Origin: Palleronia aestuarii
Lineage (GTDB): Bacteria; Pseudomonadota; Alphaproteobacteria; Rhodobacterales; Rhodobacteraceae
Reading direction: 5' to 3'
NCBI RefSeq assembly: GCF_003253995.1
Contig: NZ_QKZL01000002.1
Coordinates: forward strand, 186,001-250,000
DNA: 64,000 bases
Position 1 is the first letter of the stretch. Every line of letters starts with the position of its first letter. The translations under genes were made by a program, and so were the position numbers. Of the stretch, positions 36,008 through 47,435 are shown piece after piece. The notes under the pieces are model-generated. The model did not search any database and had not been told where the DNA came from. It worked only from the letters and a program-made list of their open reading frames with translations.

Positions 36008-38263
36008 TTATCCGATGTCGACCGCGGCGATGGCGGCCATATTCAGAATATCGCTCACCGCGGAATTGGTGGAGCAGATCTGGACCGGCTTGCGGATACC
36101 CGTGAGGATCGGGCCGATGATCGTCGCCCCACCCATCTCCTGCAGGAGTTTGACGGAGATCGAGGCCGAATGGCGGGCAGGCACGACGAGCACGTTCGCA
36201 GGGCCCGTCAGGCGGCAGAACGGATAGGCGGCCATCGCGCGGGGGTTCAGCGCCACGTCCACCGTCATCTCGCCGTCATACTCGAAATCGACGCCACGCT
36301 TGTCGAGGACGCCGGGTGCGCCGTGCATCTTCGCCGAACGCTCGCTTACCGGATAACCGAATGTCGAGAAACTGACGAAGGCCACGCGCGGTTCGAGCCC
36401 CATGCCCCGAGCGAGTTCGGCGCCGCGCTCCGCGATGTTGGCGAGATCGTTCTCGTTCGGCCATTCGTGGACCAGCGTATCGGCAACGAGCACCACCCGG
36501 CCGTTTAGCAGGATCGCGGTGATGCCCACCGCCCCGTCTTCGGCCCGCGCATCGAAGACGCGATTGACGAGGTCGAGCGCCTGCGCCGACTTGCGCGTGG
36601 CGCCGGTCACCATGCCGTCGCCATGCCCGTGGGCAAGCATCAGCGCGGCGAAGACGTGCCGGTCGCGCGCGGCCATGCGATGCACATCCGTCTGGTCGTA
36701 TCCCTGCCGTTGCAGGCGCGAATAGAGGAAGTCCTTGTACTCTCCCAGATGCTCGGTCGTGGCGGCATTCACGATCTCGAGCTGGTCGGTCGCGGCCTCG
36801 AGGCCTTCCTTGGCCAGCATCGTGCGGATATCGGGCTCGCGGCCGACGACGATGGAATGACCAAGACCCTCCCGCTGGTACGAGATCGCCGCACGCAGGA
36901 CGCGGATGTCGTCGCCTTCGGCGAAGATCATGCGTGATTGTGCACGGCGGGCACGGACATAAATGCCTTGCAGGATCGACGCGGTCGGGTCCATCCGCGC
37001 CTTCAGGGCGTGCTCATAGCCCTCCATGTCGACGATCGGACGGCGCGCCGCGCCCGTGTCCATTCCAGCGCGCGCGACGGCGGGCGGGATGCGCCAGATC
37101 AGGCGCGGATCGAAGGGGGTCGGAATGATGTAGTCGCGCCCAAAGCTCAGGTTGCGGCCGTAGGCCACCGCGACCTCCTCGGGCACCGGCTCCCGCGCGA
37201 GTTCCGCCAGGGCCTCCGCGCAGGCGATCTTCATCGCATCGTTGATTGCACGGGCATGGATATCGAGGGCGCCCCGGAACAGGTAGGGAAAGCCCAGGAC
37301 ATTGTTGACCTGGTTGGGATAGTCGGATCGGCCGGTAGCGACGATCACATCCTCGCGCACTTCGTGGACCTCTTCCGGCGTGATCTCGGGATCGGGATTG
37401 GCCATCGCGAAGATCACCGCATCGCGGGCCATCGACTTCACCATCGCCTGCGTAACCGCACCCTTCGCCGAGACGCCGAGAAACACGTCCGCTCCATCCA
37501 GGGCCTCGGCCAGCGTCCTGGCGTCGGTCCGGGCAGCGTGGGCCGACTTCCACTGGTTCATCCCCTCGGTCCGGCCCTGATAGATGACGCCCTTGGTGTC
37601 GCACATGATGCAATTGTCATGCCGCGCACCCATCGACTTCAGCAATTCGAGACAGGCGATCCCCGCCGCGCCGGCACCGTTGAGCACGATGCGGACATCC
37701 TCGATCCGCTTGCCGGAAATGTGCAGCGCGTTGATGAGCCCCGCGGCGCAGATCACCGCCGTTCCGTGCTGGTCATCGTGGAAGACGGGTATGTTCATCT
37801 CTTCTTTTAGGCGGCTTTCGATGATGAAGCATTCGGGTGCCTTGATGTCCTCCAGATTGATGCCGCCGAAGGTCGGCTCCATGAGCTTCACCGCCGCGCA
37901 GAAGGCATCCGCGTCCTCCGTGGCGAGCTCGATGTCGATGGAGTTCACGTCGGCGAAGCGCTTGAAGAGCACCGCCTTGCCCTCCATCACCGGCTTAGAG
38001 GCCAGCGCGCCGAGATTGCCGAGACCGAGAACGGCGGTACCGTTCGAGATCACCGCGACGAGATTGCCCTTGTTGGTGTAATCGTAGGCCTGTCCGGGCT
38101 CCGCGGCGATGCGCTCGCAGGGCACGGCCACGCCGGGCGAATAGGCAAGGCTCAGGTCGCGCTGCGTCGACATCGGCACCGAGGCCGCAATATCGAACTT
38201 GCCTGGACGCGGATGCATGTGAAACGCCAGCGCCTCGTCGTCGGTCAATCTCTTCCTGGCCAT
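36008..38263 (-). CDS. maeB: NADP-dependent malic enzyme with C-terminal phosphotransacetylase-like domain
   Basis: 751 residues. The first 430 are malic enzyme: [29 protein letters not shown] and the NADP-binding [16 protein letters not shown]. The rest (from about 450) is a phosphotransacetylase-like domain usually without PTA activity but regulating the enzyme, for example by acetyl-CoA. It decarboxylates malate to pyruvate. The start at 38263 follows GGGGAGG. It is divergent from mutS by 136 bp. Confidence 0.95.
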   Translation of the reverse strand: MARKRLTDDEALAFHMHPRPGKFDIAASVPMSTQRDLSLAYSPGVAVPCERIAAEPGQAYDYTNKGNLVAVISNGTAVLGLGNLGALASKPVMEGKAVLFKRFADVNSIDIELATEDADAFCAAVKLMEPTFGGINLEDIKAPECFIIESRLKEEMNIPVFHDDQHGTAVICAAGLINALHISGKRIEDVRIVLNGAGAAGIACLELLKSMGARHDNCIMCDTKGVIYQGRTEGMNQWKSAHAARTDARTLAEALDGADVFLGVSAKGAVTQAMVKSMARDAVIFAMANPDPEITPEEVHEVREDVIVATGRSDYPNQVNNVLGFPYLFRGALDIHARAINDAMKIACAEALAELAREPVPEEVAVAYGRNLSFGRDYIIPTPFDPRLIWRIPPAVARAGMDTGAARRPIVDMEGYEHALKARMDPTASILQGIYVRARRAQSRMIFAEGDDIRVLRAAISYQREGLGHSIVVGREPDIRTMLAKEGLEAATDQLEIVNAATTEHLGEYKDFLYSRLQRQGYDQTDVHRMAARDRHVFAALMLAHGHGDGMVTGATRKSAQALDLVNRVFDARAEDGAVGITAILLNGRVVLVADTLVHEWPNENDLANIAERGAELARGMGLEPRVAFVSFSTFGYPVSERSAKMHGAPGVLDKRGVDFEYDGEMTVDVALNPRAMAAYPFCRLTGPANVLVVPARHSASISVKLLQEMGGATIIGPILTGIRKPVQICSTNSAVSDILNMAAIAAVDIG

Positions 38264-38399
38264 GTCGCCTCCCCTCTTCACGTCGGACGTTCGTGGCACA
38301 GCCCCCCTCCTCGTACCAGTGTCAAAAGAAGCGGGTTTCGGGCTTTCGCAGCGACCCCCGACACCGATAGGATCGCACCGTCAGACGAGGGAGCGCGGA

Positions 38400-41039
38400 A
38401 TGAACGTGGCCAGCGCGGCCGTCACGCCGATGATGACGCAGTATCTCGAGATAAAAGCCGATCACCCCGGCGCGCTTCTCTTCTACCGGATGGGGGATTT
38501 CTACGAGCTCTTCTTCGACGACGCAGAGGCCGCGGCGAGCGCCCTCGACATCGCACTGACGAAACGGGGCAAGCATCAGGGGGACGACATCCCGATGTGC
38601 GGCGTGCCGGTCCACGCGGCCGAGGGGTATCTTCTCACGCTCATCCGCAAGGGCTTCCGCGTCGCCGTCTGCGAGCAGATGGAGGACCCGGCGGAGGCAA
38701 AGAAGCGCGGCTCCAAATCCGTCGTCAAGCGCGCTGTCGTCCGGCTCGTCACGCCCGGCACACTGACCGAGGAGAACCTTCTGCAGGCACGGCAGAACAA
38801 TTTCCTTGCCGCTTTCGCGGAGATCCGCGGCACGGGGGCCGTGGCCTGGGTCGACATTTCGACGGGCGAGCTTCGCGTGACCCCCTGCCCTCCCGTCCGG
38901 CTCGGCCCGGAACTCGCGCGGATCTCGCCGCGCGAGGTGCTTTTGAGCGAGGCCGCGGAGAGGGCAATGACGGACATCGTCGAGGAGGCGGGCGCATCCC
39001 TTACCTCGCTCGCACGATCCTCCTTCGACAGCACCGGCGGGGAGGCACGGCTCTGCCGGACGTTCGGAGTGGGCTCGCTCGACGCCTTCGGGAGCTTCGC
39101 CCGACCGGAGATCGCGGCGCTCGCGGCGCTCGTCGATTACCTGGAGATCACGCAGAAGGGCAAGCTGCCCCTCCTCCGGCCCCCCGTGCGGGAGGAGGCG
39201 GGAACGGTCCTGCAGATCGACGCGGCGACACGGCGGAACCTCGAACTCACACGCGCACTCGCGGGAGGACGCGAGGGATCGCTTATCGATGCGATCGATC
39301 GCACCGTGACGGCGGGCGGCGGGCGGCTCCTCGAACGCCGGCTCGTCTCGCCCGCCCGCGAACTCGCGGTCATCCAGGCGCGCCAGGCAGGTGTCACGGC
39401 GCTTGTGGACGATCAGGTGCTCGGCGAATGGCTCCGGGAGGGGTTGCGGCGCGTGCCCGACATGGACCGCGCGCTCTCCCGGCTGGCGCTCGAGCGGGGC
39501 GGGCCGCGCGACCTCGCCGCGATCCGCGACGGGTTGATCGGGGCCGAGGCACTCTCCCGTCTCCTCGGCACCGACCTGCCCGGCATCCTTACGAAGGCCG
39601 CGAAGGCCCTCGCGGGTCACGATGCGCTCACGGACCGGCTCGACATCGCGCTGGTGGCCGAGCCACCGCATCTCGTTCGAGATGGCGGCCTTGTCGCGCC
39701 GGGCTTCGACGAGGCGCTCGACGAGGCGCGGACGCTCCGGGATGAGGGCCGTGGCGTGATCGCACGCATGCAGGCCGAATATGCGGAGGCAACCGGCGTC
39801 GCCGCCCTCAAGATAAAGCACAACAACGTGCTCGGCTATTTCATCGAGACCACGGCCACCCACGCGCAGAAGATGCTGTCCCCTCCGCTTTCGGAGACCT
39901 TCATCCACCGCCAGACGACGGCCGGAGCGGTGCGGTTCACGACCCTCGAACTCTCCGAACTCGAAACGAAGATCCTGAACGCCGGAGGCCGCGCGCTGGA
40001 GATCGAGAAGCGGATCTTCGCGGAACTCGCGGCGGAAATCGTGGAGCGGGCGGCGGAGATCGGCAGTGCGGCCCGCGCCCTTTCGGAGATCGATCTCGCC
40101 GCCTCTCTCGCCGATCTCGCAGTGAGCGAGGAATGGTGCCGCCCCGAGGTGGAAGCGGGCCGGGCCTTCGAAATCACGGGCGGTCGCCATCCCGTGGTCG
40201 AAAAGGCCCTCCGCGCGCAGGGGACCGGTCCCTTCGTGGCCAACGATTGCCATCTCTCGACGGGCGGCGACGAACCGGCGCTCTGGCTTCTCACCGGGCC
40301 CAACATGGCGGGCAAGTCCACCTTCCTGCGCCAGAACGCGGTGATCGCGATCCTTGCGCAGATGGGGGCCTTCGTTCCGGCGGAACGCGCCCGGATCGGG
40401 ATCGTGAGTCAGCTCTTCAGCCGCGTGGGCGCGGCCGACGACCTCGCGCGTGGGCGCTCCACCTTCATGGTAGAGATGGTGGAGACCGCGGCAATCCTGA
40501 ACCAGGCGGATCCAAATGCACTGGTCATCCTCGACGAGATCGGGCGCGGGACGGCCACTTATGACGGCCTCTCCATCGCCTGGGCGACGCTTGAGCACCT
40601 GCATGGGGAGAACCGCTGCCGCGCGCTCTTCGCCACGCATTACCACGAGCTCACGCGTCTCGCCGAGAAGCTCGAGGGCGTGGAGAACGCGACGATGGCG
40701 GTCAAGGAATGGGATGGAGAGGTCATCTTCCTGCACGAGGTCCGGCGCGGCGCGGCCGATCGCTCCTACGGCGTGCAGGTGGCGAAACTCGCGGGTCTGC
40801 CCCCTTCCGTCGTCGCGCGTGCCAAGGTCGTGCTGGCCGCGCTGGAAAAAGGTGAGGCGGAAGGCCGCAAGACGGCGCTTGTGGACGATCTGCCGCTGTT
40901 CTCCGCCGCAGCGCCCGCTCCGGTGAGGACCGAGCCGGCGAGGAGTGCCGTCGCGGAGCGTCTCTCGGAGATACATCCCGACGAACTCACTCCGCTCGAC
41001 GCGCTGCGGCTCGTCTACGATCTGAAGTCCCTTGCCTGA
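38400..41039 (+). CDS. mutS: DNA mismatch repair protein MutS
   Basis: 879 residues. MutS recognises mispairs and starts repair. The mismatch-reading Phe-x-Glu is in [13 protein letters not shown] near residue 36. The ATPase domain has [33 protein letters not shown] and [11 protein letters not shown]. The N-terminal [20 protein letters not shown] is typical. The start is ATG 38400, preceded by GAGGGAG. The antisense strand is open over nearly the whole gene, an effect of codon bias. Confidence 0.98.
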   Translation: MNVASAAVTPMMTQYLEIKADHPGALLFYRMGDFYELFFDDAEAAASALDIALTKRGKHQGDDIPMCGVPVHAAEGYLLTLIRKGFRVAVCEQMEDPAEAKKRGSKSVVKRAVVRLVTPGTLTEENLLQARQNNFLAAFAEIRGTGAVAWVDISTGELRVTPCPPVRLGPELARISPREVLLSEAAERAMTDIVEEAGASLTSLARSSFDSTGGEARLCRTFGVGSLDAFGSFARPEIAALAALVDYLEITQKGKLPLLRPPVREEAGTVLQIDAATRRNLELTRALAGGREGSLIDAIDRTVTAGGGRLLERRLVSPARELAVIQARQAGVTALVDDQVLGEWLREGLRRVPDMDRALSRLALERGGPRDLAAIRDGLIGAEALSRLLGTDLPGILTKAAKALAGHDALTDRLDIALVAEPPHLVRDGGLVAPGFDEALDEARTLRDEGRGVIARMQAEYAEATGVAALKIKHNNVLGYFIETTATHAQKMLSPPLSETFIHRQTTAGAVRFTTLELSELETKILNAGGRALEIEKRIFAELAAEIVERAAEIGSAARALSEIDLAASLADLAVSEEWCRPEVEAGRAFEITGGRHPVVEKALRAQGTGPFVANDCHLSTGGDEPALWLLTGPNMAGKSTFLRQNAVIAILAQMGAFVPAERARIGIVSQLFSRVGAADDLARGRSTFMVEMVETAAILNQADPNALVILDEIGRGTATYDGLSIAWATLEHLHGENRCRALFATHYHELTRLAEKLEGVENATMAVKEWDGEVIFLHEVRRGAADRSYGVQVAKLAGLPPSVVARAKVVLAALEKGEAEGRKTALVDDLPLFSAAAPAPVRTEPARSAVAERLSEIHPDELTPLDALRLVYDLKSLA

Positions 41040-41415
41040 CTGGGTGGGATCAGACGTCGGCGAACCGGGTCATTTAAACGGGTCGAATAGCGGATCCGCA
41101 GCGAAAGGTCTGGCCATCCTGAACATTGGACGCCCTACCCCGTCCTGAAACCTGACCCTCCGCCTCGGACATGAACCCCCGCGTGACCGAGGCATATGGG
41201 CAATGAACCCCACCTACATCACCTTGGAGCCGCGGAGCTACGGCCGCAACATAGGCGGATGAAGCCCTCGGAACCCGGCCATTGCGTGCACACGGCCTTC
41301 TAGAGCCCCCAACGTCCCCCGCATCATACCAGTTCGCATGGATGGCGCGGCAATCGGGACGCAGGCTGCGATCGACGCCTGAATCCGAGGATACCGCGGG
41401 ACATCCCGTGCGCGA
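41040..41415. other. Gene-poor interval between mutS and grpE
   Basis: 376 bp between convergent stops. I find no start with a ribosome site, no recognisable peptide in six frames, and no hairpin with a U-run. Composition looks a little less GC-rich than the flanking genes. It could be decayed sequence, but I cannot name a parent gene. Confidence 0.5.
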
Positions 41416-42102
41416 TCAGGCGCCCTTGGGGGTGGAACTGACGCCGACTTGGGCTGCACGCAGCAATCGGTCGTGGAGCATGAACCCCTCGCCCATTACC
41501 TGGATGATGTCGCCGGCCTTCGTCTCGGGGACGGGCGCCTCGAACATCGCCTCATGGATCTTCGGGTCGAAGCGGTCCCCGATCTCGGGTTTGATCACGG
41601 TGATCCCATGACGCGAGAAGACGTTAAGAAGCTCCCTCATCGTCAGCTCGATCCCCTCGATCAATGCCGCGTTCGCCTCACGCTGTTCGTCGGAGATCGA
41701 TTCGACGGCGCGCTTGAGGTTGTCGTAGACGGGCAGCATGTCGCGGCTGAGCTTGGAGCCGCCGTAATTCTCCGCTTCCCGCCGGTCCCGGTCGGAACGC
41801 TTGCGCGAATTCTCGGCATCGGCCAGCGCACGGACAAACCGGTCGCGCAATTCGTCGCGCTCGGCGCGAAGCGCCTCCATCTCGGCCGCAATACCGTCGT
41901 CGTGCTCGACGACCGGCGGTTCGGCCCCGGCCTCCGTGTCGCCTTCGGCCGTATCGTCGTAATCGGGCCCGGGCGCGTCGAGGTCGATCTCTCCCTCCGG
42001 TGCCACACGCGGCTTGCGTTTTACCTTGTCGGCCTCCGACGGCTCGTTCTTGAGCATCTCTTCGATTGCGGCCTCGATGTCGCTCTCGTCGTCTTTTGCC
42101 AT
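41416..42102 (-). CDS. grpE: GrpE nucleotide-exchange factor for DnaK
   Basis: 228 residues. The acidic N-terminus is followed by a long helix (ALRAERDELRDRFVRALADA) and the GrpE core: LPVYDNLKRAVES, MTMRELLNV-like segment, and GDRFDPKIHEAMFE. The ending MLHDRLLRAAQVGVS is typical. It exchanges ADP on DnaK in the heat-shock cycle. It starts 10 bp after hrcA, so they form an operon; dnaK and dnaJ are not in the window. Confidence 0.96.
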   Translation of the reverse strand: MAKDDESDIEAAIEEMLKNEPSEADKVKRKPRVAPEGEIDLDAPGPDYDDTAEGDTEAGAEPPVVEHDDGIAAEMEALRAERDELRDRFVRALADAENSRKRSDRDRREAENYGGSKLSRDMLPVYDNLKRAVESISDEQREANAALIEGIELTMRELLNVFSRHGITVIKPEIGDRFDPKIHEAMFEAPVPETKAGDIIQVMGEGFMLHDRLLRAAQVGVSSTPKGA

Positions 42103-42112
42103 GTCTCTTCCG

Positions 42113-43195
42113 TTACTCGCGGTCCGACAGCAATCTGCCGACCAGTTGCGCCGTGTAGTCGACGATCGGAACGATCCGCCCGTAATTCAATCGGGTCGGA
42201 CCGATGACCCCGACCGCTCCGATGATCTTACGGTCAGCGTTCATATATGGAGACACCACCAAAGAGGAACCCGAAAGTGAGAAAAGCTTGTTCTCGGAAC
42301 CGATGAAAATGCGTACCCCCTGCCCGCCTTCCGTGAGCTCGAGGAATTCCACGATGTCCCGCTTTCGCTCGAGGTCGTCGAAGAGCTGACGGACGCGCTC
42401 GAGATCCTCGGCCTGCGTCGCATCGCCAAGGAGGTTCGCACGCCCTCGCACGATCAAGCGCGCATGCGCCTCGCCCTCCGCCGCCCAGGTTGCCAGTCCG
42501 CTTTCCACGAGCTGGCTGGCGAGGTCGTCGAGCTCGCGGCGATGTATCGCAATCTCCCGCGCGATCCCGTCGCGCAGCTCCGTCAGTGTCTTGCCCGCGG
42601 CGATGGCGTTGAGAAAGTTCGCGGCCTCCCGCATCGACGACGGCGTCTGCCCCATCGGCGGAGCGAAGACACGGTTCTCGACATGACCGTCCGCGAAGAC
42701 GAGGACCACGAGAGCCCGGTCAGGTCCGAGCGCCACGAAATCGATATGCCGGATCGGCGCCTCGTGCTTCGGCGCGAGAACGAGGCTCGCTCCGGAAGTT
42801 GCCCCCGACAAGGCCGACCCCACGCGATCGAGGAGAGAACCGACGTCGTTTTCCTTGGTGCCCAGCGTTCCCTCGATCTTCGCCCGGTCATCGGCCGTCA
42901 GGTCACCCATCTCAAGCAGACCGTCGACGAACATCCGCAGCCCGAGCTGGGTCGGAATGCGGCCGGCCGAGACATGCGGCGAATTGAGAAGGCCGAGATA
43001 TTCCAGATCCTGCATGACGTTGCGGATCGTGGCCGCCGAAACCTTCTCCGTCATTGATCGGGTCAGTGTCCGCGAACCCACGGGATCGCCGCTTTCGAGA
43101 TAGGATTCGACGACCCGTCGGAAGACTTCCCGCGTACGGTCGTTCATTTCCGCCATCAGCGTCTGGCGCTGTCTTACGTCTGGAGTATCTGCCAT
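42113..43195 (-). CDS. hrcA: Heat-inducible transcription repressor HrcA
   Basis: 360 residues. N-terminal winged helix ([37 protein letters not shown]) followed by the inserted GAF-like region and C-terminal domain ([30 protein letters not shown]). HrcA represses chaperone genes by binding CIRCE (TTAGCACTC-N9-GAGTGCTAA). I do not see CIRCE in front of this gene. It is divergent from rph by 73 bp and co-transcribed with grpE. Confidence 0.96.
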   Translation of the reverse strand: MADTPDVRQRQTLMAEMNDRTREVFRRVVESYLESGDPVGSRTLTRSMTEKVSAATIRNVMQDLEYLGLLNSPHVSAGRIPTQLGLRMFVDGLLEMGDLTADDRAKIEGTLGTKENDVGSLLDRVGSALSGATSGASLVLAPKHEAPIRHIDFVALGPDRALVVLVFADGHVENRVFAPPMGQTPSSMREAANFLNAIAAGKTLTELRDGIAREIAIHRRELDDLASQLVESGLATWAAEGEAHARLIVRGRANLLGDATQAEDLERVRQLFDDLERKRDIVEFLELTEGGQGVRIFIGSENKLFSLSGSSLVVSPYMNADRKIIGAVGVIGPTRLNYGRIVPIVDYTAQLVGRLLSDRE

Positions 43196-43268
43196 CGCTC
43201 AAGATGTATCGGGTTGCGCGCGTTCGGCCGATGCGTATCACGTGGCGCGACCGAGGAAAGGATCATCC

Positions 43269-43982
43269 ATGCGCCCGTCCGGAAGAAAACTAGACGAAAT
43301 GCGCCCCATTTCAATCGAGACCGACGTGACGCGGCATGCGGAGGGGTCATGCCTCATTCGCTGCGGCGATACGCACGTGATCTGCACCGCGACACTCGAG
43401 GAGCGGGTCCCGCCCTGGCTGCGCAACAAGGGCCAGGGTTGGGTGACGGCGGAGTACGGGATGCTGCCGCGGGCCACCCATACGCGAATGCAGCGCGAAG
43501 CCAAACGTGGGCAATCGGGTCGTACGCAGGAGATCCAGCGCCTGATCGGGCGCTCACTGCGTGCCTGTGTCGATCGAAATGCCCTTGGCGAGCGGCAGAT
43601 CAGCGTCGACTGCGACGTGATCCAGGCCGATGGCGGCACGCGCTGCGCATCGATCACCGGTGGATGGGTCGCGCTCCGTCTTGCCATCGACAAGCTGATG
43701 AAGGCCGGCGACATCGTCACCGATCCGCTGACCGACCATGTCGCGGCGGTGAGTTGCGGGCTCTATGCCGGACAGCAGGTCCTCGACCTCGACTATCCGG
43801 AGGACAGCGAAGCGGGGGTCGATGGGAATTTTGTTCTGACCGGATCCGGACGGATGATCGAGGTTCAGATGTCGGCCGAAGGCGCGACCTTCGACCGGGA
43901 TCAGCTCACCGGGCTCCTTGATCTCGCGAGCAAGGGCGTAAGCGAACTGGTCGTCGCTCAGAAGGCCGCCACGGGCCGATGA
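43269..43982 (+). CDS. rph: Ribonuclease PH
   Basis: 237 residues. It trims the 3' ends of tRNA precursors phosphorolytically. [20 protein letters not shown] is the family N-terminus; [19 protein letters not shown] is the conserved Arg-rich active-site block; [19 protein letters not shown] carries metal-binding aspartates. The start at 43269 follows AGGAAAGG. Its stop overlaps the rdgB start (ATGA). Confidence 0.97.
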   Translation: MRPSGRKLDEMRPISIETDVTRHAEGSCLIRCGDTHVICTATLEERVPPWLRNKGQGWVTAEYGMLPRATHTRMQREAKRGQSGRTQEIQRLIGRSLRACVDRNALGERQISVDCDVIQADGGTRCASITGGWVALRLAIDKLMKAGDIVTDPLTDHVAAVSCGLYAGQQVLDLDYPEDSEAGVDGNFVLTGSGRMIEVQMSAEGATFDRDQLTGLLDLASKGVSELVVAQKAATGR

Positions 43983-44587
43983 GGCGGTTCGCGGGCGATC
44001 ATCTGGTTATCGCGACTCACAATCGAGGCAAGCTCGAGGAGATCTCGGACCTCCTTTCACCCTACGGAATCACGCTGTCCTCTGCCGCCGATCACGATCT
44101 GCCGGAGCCGGTGGAATCGGGGACGAGCTTCGTGGAGAATGCCCGGATCAAAGCTCACTCGGCCGCCTCTGCCACCCGGTTGCCCGCCCTCGCAGACGAT
44201 TCCGGCCTGGAGATAGATGCGCTCGGCGGGGCCCCCGGTGTCTATACCGCCGATTGGGCGGAGACGTCGGAAGGTCGGGATTTCGGCATGGCCATGCGCC
44301 GTGCTCACAACGAGATCGTCGCGAGCGGAGCCGAGGAACCGTGGACGGCACGTTTCTGTTGCACGCTTGTTCTGGCTTGGCCCGATGGGCACGACGAGGT
44401 CTTCCCGGGGATCATGGCTGGCCGGATCGTGTGGCCGATGCGGGGCGAAGAGGGTCATGGCTACGACCCCGTCTTTCAGCCAGATGGACACACAAAGACG
44501 TTCGGGGAAATGGATCGCTGGACCAAGAACAGGATATCGCATCGTGCGGATGCCTTCGGAAAACTCGTTGCAGGCTGTTTCGCCTGA
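43979..44587 (+). CDS. rdgB: dITP/XTP pyrophosphatase (RdgB/HAM1)
   Basis: 202 residues. It removes deaminated purine nucleotides (dITP, XTP) from the pool. Signature [13 protein letters not shown] at the start, [13 protein letters not shown] and [10 protein letters not shown] in the middle, and the end [11 protein letters not shown]. It is translationally coupled to rph and its 3' end overlaps the hemW start by 38 bp. Confidence 0.97.
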   Translation: MRRFAGDHLVIATHNRGKLEEISDLLSPYGITLSSAADHDLPEPVESGTSFVENARIKAHSAASATRLPALADDSGLEIDALGGAPGVYTADWAETSEGRDFGMAMRRAHNEIVASGAEEPWTARFCCTLVLAWPDGHDEVFPGIMAGRIVWPMRGEEGHGYDPVFQPDGHTKTFGEMDRWTKNRISHRADAFGKLVAGCFA

Positions 44588-45716
44588 TCCTTTTGTACCG
44601 TTCGGCATCTATGTACATTGGCCGTTCTGCCAGGCGAAATGCCCCTACTGCGACTTCAATTCCCATGTCGCCGCATCGGTAGACCATTCCGCGTGGCGCA
44701 CGGCGTTTCTCGGAGAAGTCGCACGCGCGGCCGAGGAGATTCCGGATCGGATCGTCGGATCGGTGTATTTCGGCGGCGGCACGCCAAGCCTTATGGATCC
44801 GCGGACGGTCGGCGCAGTGATCGACGCGATCCGTCGGCACTGGCGGACGGTCAACGACGTGGAAATCACACTGGAGGCAAATCCGACTTCCGTGGAAGCT
44901 AACCGCCTCCGGGCCTACAAGGACGCAGGTGTAAATCGAATTTCCATGGGTATTCAGGCCCTGAACGATACGGACTTGAAAAGGTTGGGGCGCCTGCACA
45001 GCGCGACGGAGGCCCGGACCGCCTTCGGAATCGCCAGGCAAACTTTCGACCGGGTCAGCTTCGATCTTATCTATGCAAGACAGGATCAAAGCTTCGAAGA
45101 CTGGAAGACAGAACTCGATCAGGCGCTCGACATGGCGGCCGATCATCTTTCGCTCTACCAGTTGACGATCGAAGACGAAACGGCCTTCGGCGAGCGTTTC
45201 CGCCGCGGCGGCCTCCACGGTCTTCCCAATGAGGACCTTTCCGCCGATCTCTTCGAGTTGACGCAAGAGATGACAGAGGCCGCCGGAATACCGGCTTACG
45301 AGATCTCGAACCATTCCGTACCGGGGGCACAATCCCGGCACAACATGGTCTATTGGACTGGGGGAGATTGTCTCGGAATTGGCCCTGGAGCTCACGGTCG
45401 ATTGACGTTGAACGGGCGGCGCCATGCGACGGAGGAGATCAGCAGTCCTACCGCATGGCTCGCGGCTGCACGCGAGGGCCAAACGAGTGCGAGAACCGTA
45501 TTAAGTCAGAAGGACGCTCAGGAAGAGCTGTTGCTCATGGGACTGCGGATTCGGGAGGGCGTCGCCCTTACCGCCCTCGATCAGATTGAGGGTCTACAAC
45601 AGAAGGTTGCGAACCTCCGGGATATAGACTTGGTGGACGTCACAGACGGCCGTTTGAGTACGACCAAACGAGGTCGGCCTCTTCTGAACGGAATTCTTCG
45701 GGAAATACTGGCTTAG
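44550..45716 (+). CDS. hemW: HemW-type radical SAM protein (coproporphyrinogen oxidase-like)
   Basis: 388 residues. Radical SAM motif CQAKCPYCDF (CX3CX2C) directly follows GIYVHWPF. FGGGTPSLM and GPGAHGR are also family motifs. HemW proteins are now thought to be haem chaperones rather than coproporphyrinogen dehydrogenases; this one has the short C-terminal domain of HemW. The start ATG 44550 lies within the rdgB end. Its stop overlaps the parB stop on the opposite strand by 4 bp. Confidence 0.94.
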   Translation: MPSENSLQAVSPDPFVPFGIYVHWPFCQAKCPYCDFNSHVAASVDHSAWRTAFLGEVARAAEEIPDRIVGSVYFGGGTPSLMDPRTVGAVIDAIRRHWRTVNDVEITLEANPTSVEANRLRAYKDAGVNRISMGIQALNDTDLKRLGRLHSATEARTAFGIARQTFDRVSFDLIYARQDQSFEDWKTELDQALDMAADHLSLYQLTIEDETAFGERFRRGGLHGLPNEDLSADLFELTQEMTEAAGIPAYEISNHSVPGAQSRHNMVYWTGGDCLGIGPGAHGRLTLNGRRHATEEISSPTAWLAAAREGQTSARTVLSQKDAQEELLLMGLRIREGVALTALDQIEGLQQKVANLRDIDLVDVTDGRLSTTKRGRPLLNGILREILA

Positions 45717-46606
45717 GCGTTTTGGCTTTCTGACAAGATCCGGCAGAGGTCGTCGAGTTCGGTTAGATTGCGGTAGGTAATCACAACCTTCCCCGATTCA
45801 CGTCCCGGCTTGTGCTCGATGGACACTCCCATGCCGAGGTTCGCCTTCAAATCGCTTTCCAACGCCCGCGTGTCGGCATCCTTTTCGCGGACCTCGCCGC
45901 CATCCGAAGAGCGCGGCCGGGTTTTTGGTTTTCGCGTCAGCGTTTCGACATCCCGCACCGAAAGGTTTTTCGCCACAATCTGGCGAGCAAGTTCCGACGC
46001 GTTCTCAAGGGGAACGAGCGCTCTCGCATGGCCAGCGCTGAGCTTTCCCTGCGCAAGAAGGGCAAGAACGTCCGCCGGAAGATTAAGTAATCTCAATGCA
46101 TTAGCGATGTGACTACGGCTTTTCCCCAATGCCGTTGCCATTTGCTCCTGAGTATGTCCGAATCGCTCCATCAGCTGACGGTATCCGGATGCTTCGTCGA
46201 CGGGATTGAGATCCGATCTCTGGATATTCTCGATGATCGCGACTTCAAGCACCTCGGTATCGTCCAGCTCACGAACGATCACGGGGACATCATGTTTCTG
46301 CGCGATCTGTGCGGCACGCCACCGCCGCTCCCCGGCGACGATCTGATAGCGGTCCCCACCTTCCGGATGGCGGCGAACGATTAGCGGCTGGATGATCCCC
46401 CGCTGGGAAATCGACGCCGCCAGCTCTTCGAGGCTTTCGGATTCGAAGCTACGTCTCGGCTGGTCCGAATTCGGCTCAATCTGCTCTATCGGAATGTGCA
46501 TCTCGGGAACTCGGCGACGTTCCTGTTCTCCGTCGTTGTAATCGACGTCGGCCATTAACGCCGTCAAACCACGACCCAACCCTCTGCGTTCTCGTTTTTC
46601 CATCAT
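45713..46606 (-). CDS. parB: Chromosome partitioning protein ParB
   Basis: 297 residues. ParB binds parS and spreads as a CTP-dependent clamp. Box I region IPIEQIEPNSDQPRRSFE, box II GERRWRAAQIAQ (CTP-binding), and the helix-turn-helix MATALGKSRSHIANALRLL are present; the C-terminal dimerisation segment ends RILSESQNA. It is 13 bp after parA, and two perfect parS sites lie 1.4 and 3.3 kb away. Confidence 0.97.
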   Translation of the reverse strand: MMEKRERRGLGRGLTALMADVDYNDGEQERRRVPEMHIPIEQIEPNSDQPRRSFESESLEELAASISQRGIIQPLIVRRHPEGGDRYQIVAGERRWRAAQIAQKHDVPVIVRELDDTEVLEVAIIENIQRSDLNPVDEASGYRQLMERFGHTQEQMATALGKSRSHIANALRLLNLPADVLALLAQGKLSAGHARALVPLENASELARQIVAKNLSVRDVETLTRKPKTRPRSSDGGEVREKDADTRALESDLKANLGMGVSIEHKPGRESGKVVITYRNLTELDDLCRILSESQNA

Positions 46607-46619
46607 CCAGGCTCCCAGG

Positions 46620-47435
46620 TTATGCCGCAGTCGCTTTAGTGCGTGACGTCAATTCGAGCGCCAGATCCCGGTATGCGAGACTACCTTTCGAACCTGTGTC
46701 GTATTGCAAGACAGGAAGAGCGTGCGAAGGTGCTTCACTCACCCGTACATTTCGCGGAATGATCGTCTTGAACACGAGTTCACCGAGAGTTTCTCGCGCA
46801 TCAACAAGTACTTGCTGGGCCAGCCGATTACGGCCGTCAAACATGGTCAAGACCACCCCCTCGATACGTAAGTCCGGGTTTGCGCTCTGCCGAACCTCGC
46901 GAACAGTAAGCATTAATTGTGATAAACCTTCCAGTGCAAAGAACTCGCTCTGTAGGGGAACCAGAACAGAATGCGCAGACACCATCGCATTCACTGTCAA
47001 GAGGCTGAGCGACGGAGGACAGTCTATAAGAATAAAGTCTAAATTCAGCTCATCGACATCCGAAGAACGAAGAGCATCGCGTAATAAGAACGAACGATTC
47101 TTACTCTTGTACATTTCGATATCTGCAGAACTCAAATCTGCAGTAGCCGGTACGATGAATAGGCCGTCAATATTTGTCTTGTGTAAAACAGCGGCTAATG
47201 ACCTGCCCTCTAAAATAAGATCGTAGGTCGTCAATTCACGATCATTACTCTCAAGGCCTAACCCAGTCGATGCATTTCCCTGGGGGTCAAGATCGATGAT
47301 AGCAACGCGGTGGCCGACCTCAGCTAACGCAGCACCAAGGTTGATTGCAGTGGTCGTCTTCCCAACACCACCCTTCTGGTTGACGATTGCGATGACCTTT
47401 CGGTACCCCGAATCACGATCAGGCATGACGGACAT
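46620..47435 (-). CDS. parA: Chromosome partitioning ATPase ParA
   Basis: 271 residues. Deviant Walker A KGGVGKTTTAINLG, DLDPQGNASTGLG and DCPPSLSLLTVNAM (Walker B). ParA drives movement of the ParB-parS complex. The start at 47435 overlaps the rsmG end by 17 bp; an internal ATG three codons later is possible. It is clearly AT-richer than genes beyond mnmE (for example 24 G+C in the 60 bases from 47101). Confidence 0.97.
   Translation of the reverse strand: MSVMPDRDSGYRKVIAIVNQKGGVGKTTTAINLGAALAEVGHRVAIIDLDPQGNASTGLGLESNDRELTTYDLILEGRSLAAVLHKTNIDGLFIVPATADLSSADIEMYKSKNRSFLLRDALRSSDVDELNLDFILIDCPPSLSLLTVNAMVSAHSVLVPLQSEFFALEGLSQLMLTVREVRQSANPDLRIEGVVLTMFDGRNRLAQQVLVDARETLGELVFKTIIPRNVRVSEAPSHALPVLQYDTGSKGSLAYRDLALELTSRTKATAA

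Noticed and set aside
38322-40976. 884-residue open frame antisense to mutS
   Set aside because: It mirrors the strongly conserved MutS coding sequence; composition is Arg/His/Glu-rich with no domain or ribosome site. It is an artefact of GC-rich codon use.
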